Assembly (NCBI GenBank): GCA_002386945.1
Contig: DGKH01000026.1
Location: 25,421-32,044, forward strand
Length of the DNA stretch: 6,624 nt
Source of the DNA: Proteobacteria bacterium UBA4575
Lineage (GTDB): Bacteria > Pseudomonadota > Gammaproteobacteria > UBA4575
Direction: 5' to 3'
Shown here: positions 1-5,668 of the stretch, one piece after another
Position numbering within the stretch: the stretch's first letter is position 1
How the letters are laid out: each line of letters begins with the position of its first letter
The notes under the pieces: generated by a model
Seen by the model: only the letters and a program-made list of their open reading frames with translations
Told to the model about the DNA's origin: nothing
Database searches by the model: none
Made by a program: the position numbers and the translations under genes

Positions 1-911
1 CTTTAAGGCGTGATTTCTCGATCAATGCGCTCTACTACGACTTAGCTGAGTCCGCAGTGTTAGATTTCTGCTCAGGTATGGATGCGGTAAAGAACCGCTA
101 CTTGCGTATGATTGGAGATCCAGCCACGCGTTACCGAGAAGATCCGGTACGCATGCTACGCGCCATGCGTTTCCGCGCAAAACTAGGGTTAGAGATTGAA
201 GAAGACACTGCAGCGCCTATCGCTGAGTGCACACATTTACTGAATGATATTTCTTCTGCTCGACTATTCGATGAGACCATCAAACTCTTTCATAGTGGCC
301 ACGCCGTAAATTGTTTTCATGAGTTAAAACACTATGGCCTGTTTCAACAACTGTTCCCGATGACAGACAAAGAGTTGAGCCATGACCCGCAGTTACAAGA
401 TTTTATTGTCGGCGCCTTAGGCAGTACGGATTCACGCATCAATATCGGTAAAAGCGTCAACCCAGCCTTCATCTTTGCTGTCTTACTGTGGCGTCCATTC
501 CAACATGCCGTGACCCAACGTACTCACAATGGCAAGATCAGCCCAGAAAGTCTCTGGGATGCAGGACGAAATACGATTTTTCGTCAAGCCAGCCATACGA
601 CCATTCCAAAACGATTTGCTATCACCATTTGTGAGATATGGAAATTCCAGAGTCGCTTTGATCGCATCCGTGGTCGTCAGATCCCTGACTTTATCGCTCA
701 TCCTCGCTTTCGTGCCGCTTATGATTTCATGTGCCTACGCTCACTGCTTGGTGAAGTCACTCAAGCTGAAGCGGACTGGTGGACTGATATCCAGAAATGT
801 GACGCTGCGGAAAAGCAATTAATGATTGAACAACGTCCAGAGCCTAGACGAGAGCCTAAGTCAAAATCCAAGGCATCTAAAAGTAATCAGAAAAACATCA
901 AATCTGAATAG
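1..911 (+). CDS. pcnB: Poly(A) polymerase I, 5'-truncated by the window edge
   Basis: PcnB adds 3' poly(A) tails to RNAs in the cytoplasm, marking them for exonucleolytic decay, and it belongs to the class II nucleotidyltransferases. The gene enters from outside the window: the first full codon is at 3, and the frame reads LRRDFSINALYY, the conserved RRDFTINALYY block of the head/neck region, then runs 302 residues to TAG at 909-911. Next comes the family hallmark GDPATRYREDPVRMLRAMRF, used in tRNA and ATP recognition, then LLNDISSARLFDE, VNPAFIFAVLLW, IPKRF and HPRFRAAYDF, all clear counterparts of E. coli PcnB blocks. The C-terminus is a Lys/Arg/Ser-rich tail (RPEPRREPKSKSK), as in PcnB but not in CCA-adding enzymes, which argues against cca. 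The catalytic DxD acidic residues lie upstream of the window. A GTG at 57 is internal, not the start. It is probably cotranscribed with folK, 20 nt downstream. Confidence 0.96.
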   Translation, partial: LRRDFSINALYYDLAESAVLDFCSGMDAVKNRYLRMIGDPATRYREDPVRMLRAMRFRAKLGLEIEEDTAAPIAECTHLLNDISSARLFDETIKLFHSGHAVNCFHELKHYGLFQQLFPMTDKELSHDPQLQDFIVGALGSTDSRINIGKSVNPAFIFAVLLWRPFQHAVTQRTHNGKISPESLWDAGRNTIFRQASHTTIPKRFAITICEIWKFQSRFDRIRGRQIPDFIAHPRFRAAYDFMCLRSLLGEVTQAEADWWTDIQKCDAAEKQLMIEQRPEPRREPKSKSKASKSNQKNIKSE

Positions 912-931
912 ATCGACTCGTTAAAATCAAT

Positions 932-1432
932 ATGAAAAAGAATTACCGGACACTTGCTTACATTGGATTAGGTAGTAATTTACAAAATCCTATCACCCAG
1001 ATTGCCATTGCATTACGTGAATTAGCCTTACTCCCTGAAAGTGATTTGCAGCAGCATTCTGGACTTTATCTGAGTCGACCGATGGGCCCACCTGACCAAC
1101 CGGTTTACGTCAATGCCGTCGCCAGCATCAAGACACATTTAGAGGCTGAAGAACTGCTTAACCATCTGCAGTCGATTGAAAACCAGCATGGTCGCGAACG
1201 TTTAGGTGAACATTGGGGGCCACGCACATTAGATTTAGATATCCTCAGCTTCGGCAACAAGAAAATTAATAGCACGCGCCTAAATGTCCCCCATCCAGGT
1301 GTACGTCTGCGCGAATTCGTACTCTACCCATTGCAAGAAATAGATAAAAACCTCATCATCGCTGGTGTAGGTAGAGTCGATCGCCTATCTCAAAAATGCT
1401 ATGCCAATGGATTGGCGTTACTAGAAGAATAG
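932..1432 (+). CDS. folK: 6-hydroxymethyl-7,8-dihydropterin pyrophosphokinase (HPPK)
   Basis: This cytoplasmic enzyme transfers pyrophosphate from ATP to 6-hydroxymethyl-7,8-dihydropterin, the step before dihydropteroate synthase in folate synthesis. The 166-residue product has the usual single-domain HPPK length. Visible motifs are YIGLGSNL (residues 10-17), the pterin-site segment QPVYVNAVASIKT (57-69), and RERLGEHWGPRTLDLDIL (88-105). The last contains Arg88, Trp95, Arg98 and the Mg-binding Asp101 and Asp103, which match E. coli R82, W89, R92, D95 and D97. VPHPGVRLREFVLYPL follows, with His121 and Arg127 matching E. coli H115 and R121. No essential residue is missing. The start ATG at 932 is the natural one because the first beta strand follows a few residues later. 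No good Shine-Dalgarno sequence precedes it, so it may be translated by coupling from pcnB, which ends 20 nt upstream. The next gene begins 17 nt after the stop. Confidence 0.96.
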   Translation: MKKNYRTLAYIGLGSNLQNPITQIAIALRELALLPESDLQQHSGLYLSRPMGPPDQPVYVNAVASIKTHLEAEELLNHLQSIENQHGRERLGEHWGPRTLDLDILSFGNKKINSTRLNVPHPGVRLREFVLYPLQEIDKNLIIAGVGRVDRLSQKCYANGLALLEE

Positions 1433-1449
1433 CCGAAAAGAAAAATATT

Positions 1450-2100
1450 ATGGGTTCAACACTGCCAGATTTCGTTGTTATAGAGGGACCGATAGGTGTC
1501 GGGAAATCAAGTCTGGCCTCACGTATCGCACTCGACTTTGAAGCAGAATTAGTACGTGAAGAAATAGAAGAAAACCCATTCCTTGACCAGTTCTATCAAC
1601 GTCCCAGTGAAGCGGCGCTATCGGCGCAGCTGTTCTTCTTGATACAACGCACCAAGCAAATGCAGGGCTTACGCCAGAGCAGCATCTTCAATCATACTAA
1701 GGTAGCTGACTATCTATTGGAGAAAGACCAGCTATTCGCTCAAGTTACGCTCTCACCAATTGAATATGATCTTTACCAGCAAGTGTTTGAACACCTGATT
1801 ATCGATGCACCAACCCCCGATCTAGTGGTCTATCTACAAGCACCGGTGAATATCCTAATGGAGCGCATCAAAAAACGTGGACGTCACATAGAGCGCCATA
1901 TCGAACCTACTTATCTAGAACGCCTAAATGAGGCTTATGCCAACTTTTTTCACCACTATTCGGCAGCCCCTCTCTTAGTCGTCAATGCCGCTGACATTGA
2001 TTTTATTAACAATGAAGGTGACTATGAGCAACTCAAGACACAAATCCTAAATACTACTAGCGGTCGGCATTACTTTAATCCGCTACCCTTCGCGAGCTAA
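1450..2100 (+). CDS. Deoxynucleoside kinase (dCK/dGK-type, deoxyadenosine/deoxycytidine kinase-like)
   Basis: The product is a cytoplasmic P-loop kinase expected to phosphorylate a deoxynucleoside at the 5' position in nucleotide salvage; the preferred substrate cannot be read from the sequence. From ATG 1450 it is 216 residues, normal for the family. It shows the P-loop GPIGVGKS (13-20), an EExEENPFLDQFY block (37-49) that should supply the catalytic glutamate and substrate contacts, and VADYLLEKDQLFAQ (85-98), the position of the DRS motif, here DYL as I recall for many bacterial members. A LID arginine cluster RIKKRGRHIE (139-148) and YLERLNEAYANFF (155-167) follow. An in-frame ATG at 1396 would add 18 residues overlapping folK, but family homology begins just before the P-loop. 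ATG 1450 sits 17 nt after folK behind a weak purine-rich GAAAAG. The 5-nt gap to panB implies cotranscription. Confidence 0.88.
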   Translation: MGSTLPDFVVIEGPIGVGKSSLASRIALDFEAELVREEIEENPFLDQFYQRPSEAALSAQLFFLIQRTKQMQGLRQSSIFNHTKVADYLLEKDQLFAQVTLSPIEYDLYQQVFEHLIIDAPTPDLVVYLQAPVNILMERIKKRGRHIERHIEPTYLERLNEAYANFFHHYSAAPLLVVNAADIDFINNEGDYEQLKTQILNTTSGRHYFNPLPFAS

Positions 2101-2105
2101 TAAGC

Positions 2106-2897
2106 ATGAGTCTGCAAGCAGAATACGGTCTCGGCGTAAGTGAATTATGCGCAATGAGTAAACGTGGTGAGAAAATTGCCTGTTTGACAGCCTATGATGC
2201 CAGCTTTGCGCAGGTACTTGATCAGGCGGGTGTCGATATCATCCTTGTTGGTGATTCCCTAGGTATGGTCATCCAAGGCCATGATTCAACGGTCTCGGTC
2301 AGCATGGAAGACATGATTTATCACAGCGCTTGCGTGAGTTCGATAAGCAAACGTGCGTTGGTACTGGTTGATATGCCCTTTATGAGTTACAGCAATATCG
2401 ATCAAGCCCTATTTAATGCCACCCGCCTAATGCAAGAAGGCGGCGCACAGATGGTGAAATTGGAAGCAACTGAACGTCAAAGTGAAATCGTAGCAGAGAT
2501 GAGTGCCTGTGGCATCCCGGTCTGCGCCCACCTTGGTCTACGTCCACAATACATCCATAAGTTAGGTGGCTATCAACGTCAGGGCCAAGATAGTGAATCG
2601 GCCGAGCAAATCCTACAAGATGCCATCAGTTTAGAAAAAGCAGGTGCCGACTTACTCCTCGTTGAATGCATTACGCATACATTGGCCGCCAAGATTCAGC
2701 AAACAGTCTCGATCCCAGTAATCGGTATCGGCGCAGGCAAGGATTGTGATGGCCAAATTCTAGTACTACAGGATATCCTTGGTATTACACCTGGGAAAAC
2801 ACCCAGCTTTGCAAAAAACTATTTAACAAAAGGTGGCATTCAAACAGCGGTGCAAGACTATGTCGCTGAAGTGAAATCTGGCGACTTCCCCAGCTAA
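2106..2897 (+). CDS. panB: 3-methyl-2-oxobutanoate hydroxymethyltransferase (ketopantoate hydroxymethyltransferase)
   Basis: PanB transfers a hydroxymethyl group from 5,10-methylene-tetrahydrofolate to alpha-ketoisovalerate to give ketopantoate, the first committed step of pantothenate and CoA synthesis. The 263-residue length matches E. coli PanB (264). Conserved blocks are TAYDASFA (28-35), LVGDSLGMVIQGHDST (47-62) with metal ligand Asp50 (E. coli D45), LVDMPFMSY (87-95) with metal ligand Asp89 (D84), MVKLE (116-120) with Lys118, VCAHLGLRPQ (139-148) with His142, LLLVECI (183-189) with catalytic Glu187 (E181), and PVIGIGAGKDCDGQILV (204-220). All known active-site positions are present, so it should be active. 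The ATG at 2106 lies 5 nt after the kinase stop and has no clear Shine-Dalgarno sequence, so translational coupling is likely. Its folate substrate ties it biochemically to the upstream folK. Confidence 0.97.
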   Translation: MSLQAEYGLGVSELCAMSKRGEKIACLTAYDASFAQVLDQAGVDIILVGDSLGMVIQGHDSTVSVSMEDMIYHSACVSSISKRALVLVDMPFMSYSNIDQALFNATRLMQEGGAQMVKLEATERQSEIVAEMSACGIPVCAHLGLRPQYIHKLGGYQRQGQDSESAEQILQDAISLEKAGADLLLVECITHTLAAKIQQTVSIPVIGIGAGKDCDGQILVLQDILGITPGKTPSFAKNYLTKGGIQTAVQDYVAEVKSGDFPS

Positions 2898-2912
2898 AGC
2901 AAAGACCCTAGT

Positions 2913-3779
2913 ATGAATATTATTGAACAAACGCGTCCCTTACGCGCCCAAATTCGACAATGGCGTCGTAACCAGAAAAGTATTGCGTTAGTCCCGACCA
3001 TGGGACATCTACATGACGGACATTTGGCCCTGGTTGAGCATGCCAAGACACAGGCTGACCATGTCATAGTGAGTATCTTCGTCAATCCATTGCAGTTTGA
3101 TAATGCCGACGACTTGAAACGCTATCCCAGTAGTATTGCCTCAGATTTACAGCAACTCTCATCACTTGGAGTTGGCGCTATATTCAAACCCACCGTGGAT
3201 TTGTTATACCCATTAGGCTTGGAGCTTGCCCCCAAGATCCATATCCCGCTATTAGGTGATGAATTTTGTGGCGCACACAGACCCGGACACTTTGATGGCG
3301 TCGCTACGGTTGTGAGCAAACTGTTTAATCTAATAGAGCCCGATATCGCCGTGTTTGGCCGCAAGGACTATCAGCAGCTCCTGATTATTCAACGCCTAAG
3401 CTCCGAGCTGAACTTCAATATCCAGATACAGGCGCTGGATACCGTGCGGACAGAAGATGGCTTAGCCTTGAGCTCACGTAATGCACATTTATCTACTGAA
3501 GAACGTCGCCTTGCTTGTATGCTCTACGCTACGCTGAAGGGTATTGCTCAGCAGGCTGAGCAACAACGACTAACAGATAATCTGCCAACTCTGCTTGACC
3601 AGTCTATAACGCGATTAAACCAAGCCTCACTCAAGGTCGAGTACCTCGATCTCAGAGATGCGGCTGACTTACAAGCCATTCGAAGTGAAACCACCCAAGC
3701 CATCGTGCTAGCCGCCGTGCAACTAGGCAAGGTGCGATTAATCGATAACATCCTGTTTGAACTACCAGCCCAATCTTAA
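2913..3779 (+). CDS. panC: Pantothenate synthetase (pantoate--beta-alanine ligase)
   Basis: PanC condenses pantoate with beta-alanine using ATP, through a pantoyl-adenylate, to make pantothenate. The 288-residue product fits the family (E. coli 283). It shows the nucleotidyl-transferase fold signatures in order: PTMGHLHDGH (28-37) with the HIGH-like His34 and His37, SIFVNPLQF (54-62) with Gln61 for pantoate, the dimer/substrate segment CGAHRPGHFDGVATVV (119-134), VFGRKDYQQL (147-156) with Lys151, and VRTEDGLALSSRN (178-190), the KMSKS-equivalent loop with Ser187, Ser188 and Arg189. No key residue is lost. It starts 15 nt after panB behind only a weak AAAG purine stretch. Beta-alanine normally comes from PanD, whose gene is not in this window although in Pseudomonas it follows panC. 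The stop TAA at 3777-3779 is followed by the small-gene region, with no convincing terminator directly after it. Confidence 0.97.
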   Translation: MNIIEQTRPLRAQIRQWRRNQKSIALVPTMGHLHDGHLALVEHAKTQADHVIVSIFVNPLQFDNADDLKRYPSSIASDLQQLSSLGVGAIFKPTVDLLYPLGLELAPKIHIPLLGDEFCGAHRPGHFDGVATVVSKLFNLIEPDIAVFGRKDYQQLLIIQRLSSELNFNIQIQALDTVRTEDGLALSSRNAHLSTEERRLACMLYATLKGIAQQAEQQRLTDNLPTLLDQSITRLNQASLKVEYLDLRDAADLQAIRSETTQAIVLAAVQLGKVRLIDNILFELPAQS

Positions 3780-3808
3780 TATTTAGCCAAACTGACCATC
3801 TGAAAGGG

Positions 3809-3835
3809 TTGCAGAACCATTTTCTGGTGTATACT
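3809..3835 (+). promoter_or_regulatory. Candidate sigma70 promoter upstream of the small membrane-protein gene
   Basis: TATACT at 3830-3835 matches the -10 consensus at 5 of 6 positions. The only nearby -35 candidate, TTGCAG at 3809-3814, matches 3 of 6 with a short 15-nt spacer, so the -35 is weak. Transcription would start near 3842, about 30 nt before the small-gene ATG. Location in a non-coding gap ahead of a gene with a strong ribosome binding site supports it. A poor -35 may mean that an activator is needed, or that the gene is instead served by readthrough from panC. This is inference from motif matching only. Confidence 0.4.
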
Positions 3836-3846
3836 AACGGCCGTTA
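3835..3846. promoter_or_regulatory. 12-bp perfect palindrome at the expected transcription start (possible operator)
   Basis: TAACGGCCGTTA is an exact inverted repeat with no spacer, sharing its first base with the last base of the -10 candidate and covering the expected start point. Such a position suits a dimeric repressor site. However, one perfect 12-bp palindrome is expected roughly every 4 kb by chance, so only the placement makes it notable. I recognise no known regulator's consensus here. Confidence 0.3.
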
Positions 3847-3861
3847 TCAAGAATATATTAT

Positions 3862-3865
3862 GGAG
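3862..3865 (+). promoter_or_regulatory. Shine-Dalgarno sequence GGAG for the small gene at 3873
   Basis: GGAG lies 7 nt upstream of ATG 3873, an optimal spacing. It decides the start of the small gene and is the clearest ribosome binding site in the window; the complete housekeeping genes here have weak sites or none. Confidence 0.75.
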
Positions 3866-3872
3866 TATAGAT

Positions 3873-3977
3873 ATGGCATGGCTTGTAATCGGATGTGTTG
3901 TCCTAGCCGTAGTGATTAACTTGGCGGCCCAGTTAAACATATTCAAACACCTTAAGAACGGCACTATCTACCGATAG
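3873..3977 (+). CDS. Small single-pass membrane protein, 34 residues, function unknown
   Basis: I do not recognise this product. Reading from ATG 3873 to TAG 3975-3977 gives 34 residues. Residues 2-19 (AWLVIGCVVLAVVINLAA) are an uninterrupted hydrophobic stretch long enough for one transmembrane helix. A short tail follows that carries Lys25, His26, Lys28 and Arg34, ending in GTIYR. The positive-inside rule suggests that the tail faces the cytoplasm. Support for a real gene is the GGAG ribosome binding site at ideal spacing, a candidate promoter about 40 nt upstream and a strong intrinsic terminator starting 13 nt after the stop. There is no cleavage-site pattern typical of a secreted peptide, and Cys8 sits within the helix rather than in a lipobox. 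It occupies the place where panD would be expected but shares nothing with PanD. It could be a regulatory or stabilising subunit of a membrane complex or a stress-response microprotein; nothing here chooses between them. Confidence 0.65.
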   Translation: MAWLVIGCVVLAVVINLAAQLNIFKHLKNGTIYR

Positions 3978-3990
3978 GGTTTAGTTCAAT

Positions 3991-4018
3991 AAAAAACGGG
4001 CTCCAGGCCCGTTTTTTT
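3991..4018 (+). terminator. Strong intrinsic (Rho-independent) terminator
   Basis: AAAAAACGGGC (3991-4001) pairs perfectly with GCCCGTTTTTT (4007-4017) around the 5-nt loop TCCAG, and the T run continues to 4018. The stem has a 6-bp core, ACGGGC/GCCCGT, extended by A-T pairs. It ends the small-gene transcript and any readthrough from the pcnB-panC operon. The A tract on the left arm makes it symmetrical and potentially bidirectional, although no gene converges on it from the right. Confidence 0.93.
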
Positions 4019-4043
4019 ATTTCTAACTTTACACTCAAACCCT

Positions 4044-5645
4044 ATGACCACAGTCGCGTGGAAAGCCCTTAATACACACCTAGGGGATATTCAGAATCAT
4101 CAGCTACGCGATCTTTTCGCTAGCCAAACAGATCGGTTCCAACAGTTCCATGTGGAATTTGAAGGCGGCCTCTTGGACTACTCCAAGAATCGTCTCAATC
4201 AAGTCACCCTCGATAAGTTATTCGCCCTCGCCTCTGAAAAAAAATTAGAGCACTGGCGCGAACGCCTCTTCAGTGGCGATCACATCAATCACACTGAACA
4301 ACGCGAAGTCTTACACACAGCATTACGTGACAATAAACCAAACCCCAAGCAAGCATTAGTTACACATGAACTAAAACGCATGCAACAAATGGTTGAGCGT
4401 TTCAGTCAAAAAAAATGGTTGGGTAGCAGTGATAAACCACTGAGGGAAGTTGTTGTTATTGGTATCGGCGGCTCCTACCTTGGCCCTAAGCTTGCCTGTG
4501 AAGCCTTACAGACCTACGCACAAAAAGATGTTCGCGTGCACTACATTAGTAATGTTGATGCACATGAGATGCATGAAGTCTTAGACTTGATTGAGCCAAC
4601 AGAAACACTCTTCATTGTCATCTCAAAAAGTTTTACCACACAAGAAACCAGCACGAATATGCATAGCTGTATGCGCTGGTTACTAGAAAAAACCGGCGAT
4701 CACTCAGCCATACAGAAACAATTTGTAGGCATTACAGCAAATACTGAACTTGCGCTTAAGGCAGGTATAACTGCTAACAACATTCTCAGCATGTGGGATT
4801 GGGTAGGAGGCCGTTATTCGCTCTGGAGTACTGTTGGCCTACCCTTAGCCCTACTTCTAGGTATGGATCATTTTCGTCAATTATTGGCCGGTGCCTATGC
4901 CATGGATGAGCATTTCAAGAATCGAGATTTCAACAAAAATGTACCCGTATTAATGGCGCTAATCGGTATTTGGAATCGAAATTTCTTAAATCTCCCAGCC
5001 TATGCTGTTCTACCTTATGACAATCGTTTACGCAGTCTACCGCGTTACCTGCAACAACTTGATATGGAAAGTAATGGTAAGGACATAGATCGTCAGGGTC
5101 AGCCATGCACACATCAAACTGCCCCTATTCTTTTTGGTGAGGCCGGCACTAATGGGCAACATGCTTTCCACCAATTACTACATCAAGGCACCACCACTGT
5201 TCCTTGTGACTTTATTGGCTTTCGCCAAACCACCTATAGCCAAGAGCATCACCATATTCTGCTGTCTAACATGCTAGCTCAGTCGCAGGCCATGATGACC
5301 GGCCGCACCTTAGAAGAAAGCACTGCCATGCTACGAGCACAAAACGCCGAGCGCATTGATATGCTTGCACCGGCTATTAGTTTTAGCGGCAACCGCCCAA
5401 GCAACACCTTACTGTTCGATCGACTCACACCCTTCAGCCTCGGTAGTTTATTGGCTCTATATGAACATAAAGTCTTCGTTCAAGGTGTTATCTGGAACAT
5501 CAATTCCTTTGATCAAATGGGTGTGGAACTCGGCAAAACATTAGGCGATAAGATATTACACAGCCTACAAATCGAATCGATAAGTAATGAGTTTGATGGC
5601 TCTACTGCAGCTCTACTCACCTATCTAATGAAGCGCAGTGATTAA
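4044..5645 (+). CDS. pgi: Glucose-6-phosphate isomerase
   Basis: Pgi interconverts glucose-6-phosphate and fructose-6-phosphate in the cytoplasm, in glycolysis and gluconeogenesis. The 533-residue product fits the family (E. coli 549). The N-terminus AWKALNTH aligns with E. coli AWQALQKH, supporting ATG 4044. Motifs are VVIGIGGSYLGP (137-148) for phosphate binding, ISKSFTTQETSTN (193-205), signature DWVGGRYSLWSTVG (252-265) with Arg257, DMESNGK (340-346) with catalytic Glu342 (E. coli E355), GTNGQHAFHQLLHQGT (368-383) with catalytic His373 (H386), and the second signature FDQMGVELGK (489-498) with Lys498 (K514). All catalytic positions are intact. The start is only 26 nt beyond the terminator T run, with no Shine-Dalgarno sequence in ACACTCAAACCCT and no obvious promoter, so its expression signals are unclear. 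Two runs of eight A lie early in the gene. Confidence 0.98.
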   Translation: MTTVAWKALNTHLGDIQNHQLRDLFASQTDRFQQFHVEFEGGLLDYSKNRLNQVTLDKLFALASEKKLEHWRERLFSGDHINHTEQREVLHTALRDNKPNPKQALVTHELKRMQQMVERFSQKKWLGSSDKPLREVVVIGIGGSYLGPKLACEALQTYAQKDVRVHYISNVDAHEMHEVLDLIEPTETLFIVISKSFTTQETSTNMHSCMRWLLEKTGDHSAIQKQFVGITANTELALKAGITANNILSMWDWVGGRYSLWSTVGLPLALLLGMDHFRQLLAGAYAMDEHFKNRDFNKNVPVLMALIGIWNRNFLNLPAYAVLPYDNRLRSLPRYLQQLDMESNGKDIDRQGQPCTHQTAPILFGEAGTNGQHAFHQLLHQGTTTVPCDFIGFRQTTYSQEHHHILLSNMLAQSQAMMTGRTLEESTAMLRAQNAERIDMLAPAISFSGNRPSNTLLFDRLTPFSLGSLLALYEHKVFVQGVIWNINSFDQMGVELGKTLGDKILHSLQIESISNEFDGSTAALLTYLMKRSD

Positions 5646-5668
5646 CACTTAGTGCTCATCCAGTTACC

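Noticed and set aside
529..822. Plus-strand ORF of 97 codons inside pcnB
   Set aside because: It is an out-of-frame shadow of the well-conserved PcnB C-terminal region, without a ribosome binding site.
1396..1449. Upstream in-frame ATG that would lengthen the deoxynucleoside kinase by 18 residues
   Set aside because: It lies inside the folK coding region, the extra residues (MLCQWIGVTRR...) do not resemble kinase N-termini, and ATG 1450 gives the normal distance to the P-loop.
1882..1905. Tandem RHIE-RHIE repeat in the kinase LID region (residues 145-152)
   Set aside because: It is only four residues per unit with diverged codons, and the region is naturally Arg/Glu-rich in this family, so chance is the simplest explanation.
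3807..3828. Small hairpins after panC (GGTT/AACC at 3807-3818 and the competing ACCA/TGGT at 3816-3828) as a panC terminator or riboswitch
   Set aside because: The stems are only 4 bp and no proper T run follows. They are too weak to call, and no known riboswitch core is seen.
3860..3919. 19-codon ORF starting at ATG 3860, overlapping the start of the small membrane-protein gene in another frame
   Set aside because: It has no ribosome binding site of its own, and the GGAG sits inside its first codons and is placed for ATG 3873. The Cys-rich product looks like an out-of-frame reading.
3776..3964. Minus-strand ORF of 62 codons across the panC-pgi spacer
   Set aside because: It has no Shine-Dalgarno sequence, lies antisense to the better-supported small gene, and its composition is not protein-like.
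3942..3970. Possible pgi promoter TTCAAA-17 nt-TATCTA inside the small gene
   Set aside because: The -10 matches only 3 of 6 positions, and the transcript would meet the strong terminator at 3991-4018 before reaching pgi.
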